Shown here: one piece after another, positions 9,709 to 17,522 of the stretch
Layout: each line of letters begins with the position of its first letter
How positions within the stretch are numbered: the stretch's first letter is position 1
Assembly: GCA_964638815.1 (NCBI GenBank)
Contig: CAZXBB010000072.1
Span: 27,159 to 91,158, forward strand
From: CAZXBB01 sp964638815
GTDB taxonomy: Bacteria > Planctomycetota > Phycisphaerae > Phycisphaerales > SM1A02
Direction: 5' to 3'
DNA length: 64,000 bases
The notes under the pieces: generated by a model
Databases searched by the model: none
Told to the model about the DNA's origin: nothing
What the model saw: only the letters and a program-made list of their open reading frames with translations
Position numbers and translations under genes: made by a program

Positions 9709-11502
9709 CTACCGCCCGGTGCGCCACCGGCCGATGCGACGCTGCCGGGCGGTCTCCGCCGCGCCGGTGCCGGAGTCGATCGGGGGTCGCCCCGACGCGC
9801 CCGATTCCGGCCCGGCGCCCGACGCCGGCACGTCGCCCGACACCGGCACCTGCGCCCGGCCGGTGCCGGGAGCGGGACCCGCCGGGCGCGAAGCACGTCT
9901 GTCCATCATTTCATCGTCGTAGAGGTCCTCCGAGAGCCTGTTTTCGTCGGGTGACCGGCCCTGGTCGCGCGTGCCACCGAACGCGTCCTCGAGGTCCTCG
10001 TCGTCGTCGCGGACGGAGCCGGCGGAGGCGACGGAACCGTCGAGGGGTTCCTCGGCGCTCGTCCCGTCCGCGACGTCCCTGCGCGCAGCGACTTCCTCGT
10101 CGACGGCGGCTTCCGGATCTTCGGGGTCGAACGAGGCCGCGCTCGCGAGTATTGCCGCCGTCCGCAGATGCGAAATCTCGCGAAGATAGGCAATCCGGGG
10201 CTTCGGATCGCAGAGATCGATCACCGCCTCGACGACCATCGGCGATGTCGCGCCGGGCCCCGATTCCTCCTCGCGACCGGCGACGACTTCCGACGCGGCG
10301 ATCCGCACGCGGTAGGTCCAGCTTCGCGTGGTGATGCGGCCGGCGAGTCCGTCGTAGGCCTCGGCGGGGACGATCTCGCGCAGCAGCGGCCACACGATCG
10401 TCGCCCTATCCTCCGACGAGAGACCGTCGCGGGTGCGCACGATCTGCGCGGCCTCCTCCTCTCCGATCCCCGGAAGCGTGAGGAGCGTCTCGACCGGAGC
10501 CGTGTTGATGTCCAGCCGGCCGTAGTGGTAGTCGCCCGCCTCGGCGGTGAGCGTGTCGGCGTATTGCGGCCATTCCTGCGCATCGACCCCGAAGAAGCGG
10601 AGCACCTGGAAGATCGACGCTTCGGTCCGGAAGCTCGTGCCCCCGTCCATGATCTGTCGCAACGCCGCCCCGGCGCCGGGCCCGAAGCGACGGTCGACAC
10701 GCGCGCCAAGCTCCTCGGACCAGGGCGTGTTCAGGTTGATGCGCTTGACGCCGCTGCCCTGGATCGCGGGCTCGACGCCGTAGACGGTGACGACGTCGGC
10801 GAGGCCCCGCGGCGCCGCTCCGGCGAGACGATGGGCGACACGCTCGCCGAGGTCGCGCTCGTCGCCCGCCGCCGCGATCTCCGCGACCGGCCCGTACACG
10901 GTTTCAATATCCAGACCCGGCACACCGAGCAGCTCGGCTACCGACTGGAACGTGCCGCCGAGCGCGGCGTCGCGATGCGTGATGATCGCACGCGCGTCGG
11001 CTTCCTCGACGAGCCCCGTCGCGACCAGCGCCGCCGCGTCCGCGTGGTTGAGGTCGAGCCGCGCCGCCTGCGGCGCGAGGAGCTCGTCGTCCGGCGTCAC
11101 CGGGAGCAGCCGGACCATGCCGACCACGCCGTCCCGCTCGTAGATGACGAACTCCGCGTCCAGCTCGGGCAGCGCACCGCCGAGGATGCGATCGCGCTGT
11201 TCGTCGAGCCGACTGGCCACGGCCTGCACGCCGGACCAGGCGAGCAGACGCATCTGCGTGCGATCGCGGTTGAAGGCGCTGCCCGCGAGGTTCGCGTCGA
11301 TGATGAAGAGGAGACTGGTCGCGACGAGCAGGGCGCTCGCGGTGATCACGAGCACCGCGACGAGCACGAAGGAGCGTCGGCGGACCGGTCCGGTCGTGCG
11401 GGTGTCGCTCATGCCCGGGTCGCTCATGCCAGGGTCGTTCATGCCCGGGTCGCTCATGCCAGGGTCGTTCATGCCAGGGTCGTTCATGCGCGCGTCGCTC
11501 AT
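9709..11502 (-). CDS. gspK: GspK-like minor pseudopilin with Met-Asx-Asp-Pro-Gly repeats
   Basis: About 597 residues, nearly twice the usual GspK length. The ATG at 11502 overlaps the gspJ stop by four bases and follows GGAGG, so the repetitive N-terminus is genuinely coding. Residues 1-35 are seven pentapeptides that begin with Met (pattern M[SN]D[PA][GR]). Then come RRRSF and a hydrophobic segment (VLVAVLVITASALLVATSL) without the Glu5 of other pseudopilins, as is usual for GspK. Helix-hairpin-helix-like motifs follow (LDLNHADAAALVATG near residue 140 and LDINTAPVETLLTLPGIG near 340), the GspK hallmark. The last 140 residues are acidic, then Pro/Gly/Ser-rich with an arginine-rich end. GspK caps the pseudopilus tip with GspI and GspJ. 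Confidence 0.85.
   Translation of the reverse strand: MSDARMNDPGMNDPGMSDPGMNDPGMSDPGMSDTRTTGPVRRRSFVLVAVLVITASALLVATSLLFIIDANLAGSAFNRDRTQMRLLAWSGVQAVASRLDEQRDRILGGALPELDAEFVIYERDGVVGMVRLLPVTPDDELLAPQAARLDLNHADAAALVATGLVEEADARAIITHRDAALGGTFQSVAELLGVPGLDIETVYGPVAEIAAAGDERDLGERVAHRLAGAAPRGLADVVTVYGVEPAIQGSGVKRINLNTPWSEELGARVDRRFGPGAGAALRQIMDGGTSFRTEASIFQVLRFFGVDAQEWPQYADTLTAEAGDYHYGRLDINTAPVETLLTLPGIGEEEAAQIVRTRDGLSSEDRATIVWPLLREIVPAEAYDGLAGRITTRSWTYRVRIAASEVVAGREEESGPGATSPMVVEAVIDLCDPKPRIAYLREISHLRTAAILASAASFDPEDPEAAVDEEVAARRDVADGTSAEEPLDGSVASAGSVRDDDEDLEDAFGGTRDQGRSPDENRLSEDLYDDEMMDRRASRPAGPAPGTGRAQVPVSGDVPASGAGPESGASGRPPIDSGTGAAETARQRRIGRWRTGR
11410..11502. repeat. Fifteen-base tandem repeat inside gspK
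   Basis: Seven CAT triplets at exact 15-base spacing, each the ATG of one pentapeptide unit at the gspK N-terminus. Two unit types (encoding MSDPG and MNDPG) alternate. Confidence 0.9.
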
Positions 11503-12263
11503 TCCGCCGCCTCCTCGCCCTCGACCGCCGGCGCGTCGGCCGGTCCCGCGGCGTCCGGCACGCCGATCACTCGCACGCGATCCGGGCGGGGCTCGTCGAG
11601 CAGCTCGAGATCGCTCTCGATCGCGAACGCGCGCTCGTCGAATCCGCCGTCCGGCCCGAACGTCAGACGCTCGGCCCGCGCCGGCGGTTCGGCGAACTGG
11701 TCCGCGAGCGTCTCGCCGGGGGGGGCGTCGAACCAGATCGCGACCTCGACCGCCCGGGGCAGCGCCGCAGCGCGCAGACTGTCGAACGAATCGACCCACG
11801 CGCGGCCGTCGTGATAGCGGAACCGCACGCGGTGCACGTTGCCGCCGAGCGGCGCAAAGCCGGGCGCGGGCCCGGCCTCGCCGCCGCGCACCGCGACGCG
11901 CCGCGCGGAGAGCGTCCGGCCGGCCTCGTCGAATCGGTACTCGGCGCGTTCGAGGTCCGCGAAGCCGAGGCCGCCCGGACGCTCCGCGAGACGCGCCGGC
12001 ACGCCGCGGCTGAGGATGCGGATCGCCGAATCGTCACCGGCGACGCCGGCGCCGAACACGGCGTCGCCGGCCACCGCGGTCAGCAGATCGCGTTCGAGAC
12101 CCTCGATGAGCGTGTCCACGGCGCGACGGCGCGACGTCTCCTCGATGATCTGCTGCCGCGTCGCGAGCAGGTCCCAGAAGAAGCTGAACATCGCCGCGAG
12201 CAGCGCGATCGTCAGGGCGATCGCGATCAGCATCTCCAGCAGCGTGAACGCGCGGCGGCTCAT
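11499..12263 (-). CDS. gspJ: GspJ-like minor pseudopilin
   Basis: About 254 residues. The very short leader MSRRA is followed by FTLLEMLIAIALTIALLAAMF, a type IV prepilin N-terminus with Glu5. The residue before the cleavage site is Ala rather than the usual Gly. Downstream the sequence has the long helix followed by beta strands typical of GspJ (e.g. AEYRFDEAGRTLSARRV). The C-terminus is acidic (APAVEGEEAAE). The start overlaps the gspI stop by four bases, and the stop overlaps the gspK start by four bases. It would be processed by the prepilin peptidase and join the pseudopilus tip complex. The J versus I assignment rests on length and order. Confidence 0.82.
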   Translation of the reverse strand: MSRRAFTLLEMLIAIALTIALLAAMFSFFWDLLATRQQIIEETSRRRAVDTLIEGLERDLLTAVAGDAVFGAGVAGDDSAIRILSRGVPARLAERPGGLGFADLERAEYRFDEAGRTLSARRVAVRGGEAGPAPGFAPLGGNVHRVRFRYHDGRAWVDSFDSLRAAALPRAVEVAIWFDAPPGETLADQFAEPPARAERLTFGPDGGFDERAFAIESDLELLDEPRPDRVRVIGVPDAAGPADAPAVEGEEAAE

Positions 12264-12760
12264 GGTCGATCCTGCCCCTCTTCCCCGGTGGGCAGGCCCA
12301 GCAGGATCTCGTCCTCTTCGTACTCCTCGTCGGACTCATCGCGCAGCGCGACGAGCTGACGCAGGGTCGCGTGCACGCGGTCCAGGTCTTCGGGGTCGCC
12401 GGGCTCCGCGACGGTGATCTCCACGAGCGTCAGCCCGGCAAACTCGCTGCGCTCGGTCTCGACGGAGAGCTCCCACGCGGTGCCGCGATCGTCAGCGCGA
12501 TCGAGCAACTCGACGGATCCGACGCGGTCGATCCCCTCGACGGATTCGCGCAGCTCCGACATCGTCACGAGGCCCGCGTCGAGCTCCGCCATCTTCGCCC
12601 GGGCGAGGTCGACCGCGACAGCCTCGCGTCCCGCCCGATCGAGGGCCACGAGGACGGTGCGTGTCGTGCCGAGCGTGAACACGGCCGCGCCGACGAACAG
12701 CGCGATCGAGAGCAGCACCTCGAAGAGGACCCCGCCGCGTCTGGCCCGGGCGCCGGTCAC
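12260..12760 (-). CDS. gspI: GspI-like minor pseudopilin
   Basis: About 166 residues. The leader MTGARARRGG precedes VLFEVLLSIALFVGAAVF, a prepilin-like hydrophobic helix with Gly at -1 and Glu at about position 4-5. A conserved-looking LARAKMAELDAG stretch follows near residues 48-60, as in GspI. The C-terminal 30 residues are acidic (ESDEEYEEDE). Four-base overlaps link it to gspH upstream and gspJ downstream. In T2SS, GspI nucleates the tip complex with J and K. No other function is suggested. Confidence 0.8.
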   Translation of the reverse strand: MTGARARRGGVLFEVLLSIALFVGAAVFTLGTTRTVLVALDRAGREAVAVDLARAKMAELDAGLVTMSELRESVEGIDRVGSVELLDRADDRGTAWELSVETERSEFAGLTLVEITVAEPGDPEDLDRVHATLRQLVALRDESDEEYEEDEILLGLPTGEEGQDRP

Positions 12761-13692
12761 CGGCCCTCCTGTTCTTCGTCGTCGTCGTCGTCTTCGTCGT
12801 CGTCGTCTTCGTCGTCTTCGGCGTCGGCGGCGTCGGCGGCGCTCTTTGGCGTCTCCTCGCCGGACGCCCGGCGGTCGCCGGCCCCGGAACGCCCGGACCC
12901 CCCGGAAGCCCCGGAAGCGCCGGAAGCGCCGGAAGCGCCGGCGTCGTCAGGCCCCTCGTCCACCGCGAGGAACGCATCCTCGTCTTCTTCGCTGCTTCCG
13001 TCGGTCGGATCGGCGACGACGCCCGGTGCCCGCGGTTCGAACACGGGCAGTCCGGTGAACGCGTTCACGCGGATCGCCCCGACCCGTCGTCCGCCTCCGA
13101 CCAGCCACGCGGGCTCGCCGAGGAGCGTGGAGCCGTCAGGGAGGAAGACCGCCAGACGCAGGTCCTCGGGCGAATCGACGCCGAACGCGCCCGCGTCGGC
13201 CGCATCGCCCGCGTCGCCCGCGTCGGGCGCATCGAACGGGGCGTCCGGATCCGGCGGCGGCTCCCGCGTGATCGCGACGCCCTCGCCGAGCGCGCGCAAC
13301 GCCCACGACTCGTGGATCACGTTCGGCGTGTCCGTGTCGCCCGCGCGTCCCGCCGCATCAAGCCCCGCGTCGAGATGCATGCCGTCGTCCCCGCTGCGCC
13401 GATCGCGCTCGGGATCGAAGAAGCGGACCACGACGTGCGCATCCTCCGCGCGGTACCTGACCTCGACCATGCGGCCGGTGGCCTGCGCGTGCGCGCGGGC
13501 GAGCAGGAGCTGGTTCGTCACGGTCTGGACGGCGCTCTCGTACGCGCGGCGATCGATCTCGCCGAGCACGGACGGCATGGCGATCGCGGTCAGCCCGACG
13601 AGCAGCGCCAGCGCGATCAAGACCTCGATGAGTGTCACGCCGCGCGGTCGGGCGCGTCGGACGGCACCGCTCGCTCGACGGTGCGCGTTCAT
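12757..13692 (-). CDS. gspH: GspH-like pseudopilin with collagen-like and polyacidic C-terminal tail
   Basis: About 311 residues, against roughly 170-200 for ordinary GspH. Leader RARPRG is followed by VTLIEVLIALALLVGLTAIA (Gly at -1, Glu5), then a GspH-type strand pattern (MVEVRYRAEDAHVVVRFF). From about residue 150 low-complexity segments appear: a DAGDAGDAADAG stretch (near 165-178), a Gly-Ala-Ser repeat (four GAS units, near 255-270), and a final run of about 25 residues that is almost all Asp and Glu. The DNA under these segments is simple repeat: nine-base units at 12,895-12,945 and GTC/TTC repeats at 12,775-12,830. The start overlaps gspG by four bases. It is probably a minor pseudopilin; the tail is unusual and its role is unknown. 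Confidence 0.8.
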   Translation of the reverse strand: MNAHRRASGAVRRARPRGVTLIEVLIALALLVGLTAIAMPSVLGEIDRRAYESAVQTVTNQLLLARAHAQATGRMVEVRYRAEDAHVVVRFFDPERDRRSGDDGMHLDAGLDAAGRAGDTDTPNVIHESWALRALGEGVAITREPPPDPDAPFDAPDAGDAGDAADAGAFGVDSPEDLRLAVFLPDGSTLLGEPAWLVGGGRRVGAIRVNAFTGLPVFEPRAPGVVADPTDGSSEEDEDAFLAVDEGPDDAGASGASGASGASGGSGRSGAGDRRASGEETPKSAADAADAEDDEDDDDEDDDDDEEQEGR

Positions 13693-14210
13693 CCGCCGGA
13701 GTCCGTCGCGTCCGCCGGGGTGAAGTCGTCGAAGGCCTCGTCGATCTCGCCCTCGGCGTTCATCTTGCGCGCGTGGTTGTGCACGTCGTCGTCGGAACCC
13801 TCCTCGCCGTCCGGTCCGATCGAGACGATGTCGTATGCCGCGCCTTCGACGATCTCGCTCGGGGCGCGGTAGACCCACTCGTGATTCCACGTGTCGCGCG
13901 GCGTCGGCGTCTCGAGGTACGGCCCGCGCCAGTTGGCCTGGTCCATTTCCTCCTCGAGATCCGTCTTGCTCCACAACGCCGTGAGCCCCTCCTCCTGGCT
14001 CGGCCAGCGCTTCAGGTCGAGCTTGAACCGCTTCATCGCGCTCTCGAACTGATCGATCTGCACGCGGGTGAGGTCGATGTCGGCCTGGTCCTTCGCGGGC
14101 AGCAGGTTCACGACGACGAGGCCGCCGATCGCCAGCAGAATCGCGATGACGATCAGCAGCTCGATGAGCGAGAACGCGCGGCGGACGCGGCGGGCGGGTC
14201 GGGTGTTCAC
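13689..14210 (-). CDS. gspG: GspG major pseudopilin
   Basis: About 173 residues from a GTG start with AAGGAA eight bases upstream. The leader ends in RRA and is followed by FSLIELLIVIAILLAIGGLV (Ala at -1, Glu5). Conserved GspG features follow: LDLKRWPSQEEGLTALW, NWRGPYLETPTPRDTWNHEW and a C-terminal DIVSIGPDGEEGSDDD segment, the calcium-binding loop of major pseudopilins. This is the best-conserved component of the operon and secures the T2SS identification over type IV pili. It would polymerise into the pseudopilus that pushes substrates through the secretin. The C-terminus is about 25 residues longer than usual and acidic. Confidence 0.93.
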   Translation of the reverse strand: MNTRPARRVRRAFSLIELLIVIAILLAIGGLVVVNLLPAKDQADIDLTRVQIDQFESAMKRFKLDLKRWPSQEEGLTALWSKTDLEEEMDQANWRGPYLETPTPRDTWNHEWVYRAPSEIVEGAAYDIVSIGPDGEEGSDDDVHNHARKMNAEGEIDEAFDDFTPADATDSGG

Positions 14211-14251
14211 GGCAGATTCCTTTGGCAGCGGGTCGATCGCATTCTAGCAGG

Positions 14252-14313
14252 CCGTTGAAGAACGGCGGCGTTGCCTGAGTGCGATGCCCTTCGTCGTTGC
14301 GAGGAGCCGAACC
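14252..14313. repeat. Interspersed repeat, copy A (about 62 bases)
   Basis: This intergenic stretch between gspF and gspG matches 32742-32802 at about four bases in five, in the same orientation. Both start CCGTTGA, contain GCGGCGTTGCCTGAGTG and GATGC, and end AGGAGCCGA. It lies inside the secretion operon and has no ORF of its own. A dispersed non-coding repeat or a remnant of a small mobile element are both possible. Confidence 0.6.
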
Positions 14314-14348
14314 GGTCGAGGCGGGCTCCGGCCGGCCCGGAAGCCTGT

Positions 14349-15527
14349 TCAGATGCTTCGACTCATGCGGAGCATCGGCACGATCAATGCGACGAAGATG
14401 AAGAGGACCATGCCGGCCATCATCAGGAGCAGCGCCGGTTCCATGAGCCGCACGAGCGCCGTGAGCAGCCGGTCCACGCGCTTCTCGATCGTGTCGGCGA
14501 GCGTGATGAGCACGGCCGGGAGGTTGTTCGCGGACTCGCCCACGCTGATCATCTCGATCATGTCCTCGCTCAGCATGCCGCTCTCCGCGAGCGGGGCAGC
14601 GAGCGTCTCGCCCGAGCGAACGGCTTCCGATGCCTTGCTGATCGCGTCCGTGAGCAGCACGTGCCCCGAGGCGTCGCGGCTGATCTCCATGGCCGGCAGC
14701 AGCGGGATCCCGTTGTCGAGCAGCGTGCCGAGCACCCGCGCGAAGCGGCCGACCGCCAGGTCCCGGGTGAGCACGCCGAGCGTCGGCACGCGAAGCTGCC
14801 AGCGGGCCACGGCGCGCCGCCACGCCGGCTGCCGCCGCAGCCACCACGCGCCCGCGGCGGCGGCGGCGAGCCCCGCGAGCAGCGCGCCCCAGTGATCCGT
14901 GAACAGCGCCGAGGCTCCCAGCAGGATCTTCGTCGGGAGCGGGAGCTCGATCCGCGTATAGAAGGACTGGAACTGCGGGACGAGGAAGACGAGCGCGACG
15001 ATCACGACGAGCAGCCCGACACCCGCGAGCGCGACGGGGTAGATCATGTTGCCGACGACCTTCCCGCGCATGTCGGCCTGGTGCTCGATGAAGTTTCCCA
15101 TGCGCTCGAGCACGGGCTCGAGGAAGCCGCCGCGCTCGCCGGCGCGGACCATCGCGACGTGGACCCGCGGGAAGACGTAGTCGTGCGCCGCCATCGCGTC
15201 AGCGAGATGCCCGCCGTCCGCGACGGTGTCGGCGATCTCGTCCATGACCGCGGCGAGACGCGGGCTCGACTTGCTCCGCCCGAGCAGACGCAACGCCCGC
15301 AGGAGCGGGACGCCGGCGCGGAGCAGGTCGGAGAGCTGGCGGTACGTCGTCGCGAGGCGGCGGATGGGAACACCTCGCCGCCGACGCTCGCGCACCTTGC
15401 GCACGCTCACCGGGGCGAGACGACGCGACTGGAGCTCGGCGAGCACGGCCTGCTCCGTGCCGCCGGCGAGTCGCCCGGTCACGCGGGCGCCGGCAGAGTC
15501 GCGAGCGACGTAGGCGAACGTGGCCAT
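14349..15527 (-). CDS. gspF: GspF inner-membrane platform protein
   Basis: About 392 residues, the normal length. Start chosen at MATFAYVARDSAGARV, the standard GspF opening; there is no Shine-Dalgarno, but TAGAAT sits seven bases upstream (15535-15540), so the mRNA may be leaderless. It has two repeats of the T2SSF domain, with RQLSDLLRAGVPLLRALRLL near residue 70 and RFARVLGTLLDNGIPLLPAM near residue 275. Each is followed by membrane segments near 168-190, 215-240 and 365-390, ending in an LFIFVALIVPML helix. It anchors the GspE ATPase to the pseudopilus assembly site. It is the first gene of the visible operon; no gspE or gspC lies next to it. Confidence 0.93.
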   Translation of the reverse strand: MATFAYVARDSAGARVTGRLAGGTEQAVLAELQSRRLAPVSVRKVRERRRRGVPIRRLATTYRQLSDLLRAGVPLLRALRLLGRSKSSPRLAAVMDEIADTVADGGHLADAMAAHDYVFPRVHVAMVRAGERGGFLEPVLERMGNFIEHQADMRGKVVGNMIYPVALAGVGLLVVIVALVFLVPQFQSFYTRIELPLPTKILLGASALFTDHWGALLAGLAAAAAGAWWLRRQPAWRRAVARWQLRVPTLGVLTRDLAVGRFARVLGTLLDNGIPLLPAMEISRDASGHVLLTDAISKASEAVRSGETLAAPLAESGMLSEDMIEMISVGESANNLPAVLITLADTIEKRVDRLLTALVRLMEPALLLMMAGMVLFIFVALIVPMLRMSRSI

Positions 15528-15534
15528 TGGGGCG

Positions 15535-15540
15535 ATTCTA
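15535..15540 (-). promoter_or_regulatory. Candidate -10 box for the secretion operon
   Basis: TAGAAT on the minus strand matches the consensus TATAAT at five of six bases and ends seven bases before the gspF ATG. No convincing -35 is visible. Transcription from here would begin at or within a base or two of the start codon. Confidence 0.4.
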
Positions 15541-15651
15541 CGGCCACGGGGGTCGTTCGGGGGGACGATCCGTGAGGAGGACGCGTCGCCGGGGAGGACG
15601 CGGCCGCGCATGCGCACGCGTCCGCGCGCCGCGCTCTCGCGCGAACGAACC

Positions 15652-16998
15652 TCAGGCCTCCCGATAGCTCTCCGCCAGCGCCGCCGCCGCTTCCCCGCCG
15701 GTCACCAGCCGCGCGCCCACGCCGGGCGTGCCGAACACAGCCACCGCCTCGAAGCCGCGATCCTCCACCGCCATGTCGAGCAGGTCCTCCGCGGAGAGGG
15801 TCAGGCGGCCGGCGCGCTGCCTGAGCCGGAACTCGATACCGCCGATGCCCTCGTACGCGCGGTAGACGACCTCGGTGCAGACGAGGCGGTCGTCAGTGAA
15901 GAAGTCGAAGTCGAAGTTGTAGAGCTTGCCCTCGTGCGTCAGCGCGCAGCGGAGTGCTTCGGCGATCTTCGGCGGCTCGAGCCGGGGGCGAATCACGGTG
16001 AACGCGTCCACGGCGAGGGTGTCGTCGATCGCCCGCAGCCGCACGCCGTCCTTGCGTGCCTCGAGCACGCGGAACGGCTCGACCCAGCGGGCGGCACGTT
16101 CCCGGTCGAGCTCGACGCCGAAGTCACCGCGCGGCAGCGGCGGACCGACGTGCAGCGCGGCGTGCGGCCAGTAGCCGGGCAGGAACAGGTTGCTGAGCGC
16201 GTTGTCGTGCCGGGTCACGACGACGTCCCCCGGACGCAGGAGCGATGCGAGCTCCGCGCGCACGGCGGGCGTGACGCGATTCTCGCGGAGCGGCGCGCGG
16301 ACATCCGCGATCACGCGCCCGAGGGCCTCGAACACGGCGAAGAAGCCCTGCTGCGCCGCCGACGCGTGACGCCGGCGCCACGCGTGCCAGCGGTACCGCA
16401 GGCGGGCCCGGAAGTAATCGCCCATCCCGACGCGCACGGCCGCCTCGGCCTCGTCGAGCACGGCAAGGGCCGGCGCGATCGCCGCATCCGGCCGGAGCGC
16501 CTCGATGGTGTCGCGATTCCGCTCGGCGTGCTCGAGCGCCTCGAGAAGCCTCCATGCGTTGCGCGGGCTGGTCAGCGAGCGATAGATCCGCGTGTACTGC
16601 TTGCGCGGAATGCGATGCGAATCGGAGGCTTCGTTGAGCTTGCGCTGCACGACCGTGTCCGTCGCGAGCTCGCCGACGAGCGTGCGCGCGCCGCGCACGA
16701 GCAGGCACGCCGCCGCGTAGGCGACGACGAAGCAGCGCCTCTGCGTCGCCTCGTCGTCGCCCCGCCCGCGGGCGAGGGGGGCGAGGTCGTCGATGATCTC
16801 GAGCAGGCCGGCACGGGCGGTGAGGTAACGGGCGAACCAGTCACGCAGGATCGCCTCCTCCGCGGGCCGGAAGTAGCCGCGCGCCGCCGCGTCGCGCGCA
16901 GCGCAGCGCACGTTCTCGAGCGCGTCGATGCGCGCGACGGCCGGGGAGAGGCTCTCGAGCGCGCGGATGCCGGCGGCGATGACGGGGTCGGTCTCCAT
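15652..16998 (-). CDS. YiiX/YaeF-type permuted papain-like cysteine hydrolase
   Basis: About 448 residues. The C-terminal half carries the circularly permuted NlpC/P60-like pattern of the YiiX family. LRPGDVVVTRHDN and WPHAALHVG (about residues 250-280) supply the His, and LVCTEVVYRAYEG (about 372-385) supplies the Cys nucleophile. A two-strand FDFDFFTDD segment lies just before the Cys. The N-terminal 230 residues are helical and resemble nothing obvious. Members are predicted amidases or lipid-linked hydrolases acting on peptidoglycan or lipid substrates; the substrate here is unknown. No signal peptide is visible. A -10-like GATACT (17007-17012) lies eight bases before the ATG and there is no ribosome site. 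The gene is separate from the secretion operon (124 bases away) but on the same strand. Confidence 0.75.
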   Translation of the reverse strand: METDPVIAAGIRALESLSPAVARIDALENVRCAARDAAARGYFRPAEEAILRDWFARYLTARAGLLEIIDDLAPLARGRGDDEATQRRCFVVAYAAACLLVRGARTLVGELATDTVVQRKLNEASDSHRIPRKQYTRIYRSLTSPRNAWRLLEALEHAERNRDTIEALRPDAAIAPALAVLDEAEAAVRVGMGDYFRARLRYRWHAWRRRHASAAQQGFFAVFEALGRVIADVRAPLRENRVTPAVRAELASLLRPGDVVVTRHDNALSNLFLPGYWPHAALHVGPPLPRGDFGVELDRERAARWVEPFRVLEARKDGVRLRAIDDTLAVDAFTVIRPRLEPPKIAEALRCALTHEGKLYNFDFDFFTDDRLVCTEVVYRAYEGIGGIEFRLRQRAGRLTLSAEDLLDMAVEDRGFEAVAVFGTPGVGARLVTGGEAAAALAESYREA

Positions 16999-17120
16999 CG
17001 CGCGTTAGTATCGGCTCTCCGGACGATCCGGTGCAGTCATCGCAGGCGCCTCGTTCTGGTACAGCACGGCCGGGTGGTGTCCGACGTGCCTGCGCGGGTC
17101 GGGAAGCGGACGGGCGTGCG

Positions 17121-17460
17121 TGGGCCACCCGCACGGGCGCGACCGGGTCCGGGTTCGGGTTCGCGTCCGGGTGCGCGGCCGGGTGCGCGGCCTGGTTCGG
17201 GTTCGCGGCTGTGTGCGCGACCGTGTGCGCGTGCGTGTGCGTGTGCGTGTGCGTGTGCGCGTGCGCGTCCGTGTGCGCGGCCGGGTCCGCGGCCGTGTGC
17301 GCGTGCGTGTGCGCGTGCGTGTGCGCGTGCGCGTGCGTGTGCGTGTGCGTGTGCGCGTGCGCGTGCGCGTGCGCGTGCGTGCGTGTGCGTGTGCGTGTGC
17401 GCGTGTGCGTCCGTGTGCGCGTCCGGGTCCGCGTCCGTGTGCGCGACCGTGTGGGCCGGG
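17121..17460. repeat. Alternating purine-pyrimidine microsatellite (GTGCGC/GTGCGT type)
   Basis: About 340 bases built from six-base units such as GTGCGC, GTGCGT and GTCCGG, with long stretches of strict purine-pyrimidine alternation between 17210 and 17420. All six frames are open, giving meaningless Arg-Val, Thr-His, Ala-His and Cys-Val ORFs. It lies between two divergently transcribed genes, in a 524-base gap with no other recognised content. Such sequence is the classic substrate for left-handed Z-DNA. Confidence 0.9.
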
Positions 17461-17522
17461 TCCGGGTCCCGATCCGGGTCGCGTCCCTGGCCCCACTTCC
17501 CCCCGGCCGGTACGCTCCCCTC

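Noticed and set aside
9709..11502. Possibility that gspK really starts after the Met repeats
   Set aside because: The four-base overlap with the gspJ stop and the GGAGG before the first ATG support the full N-terminus; kept as an alternative in the finding.
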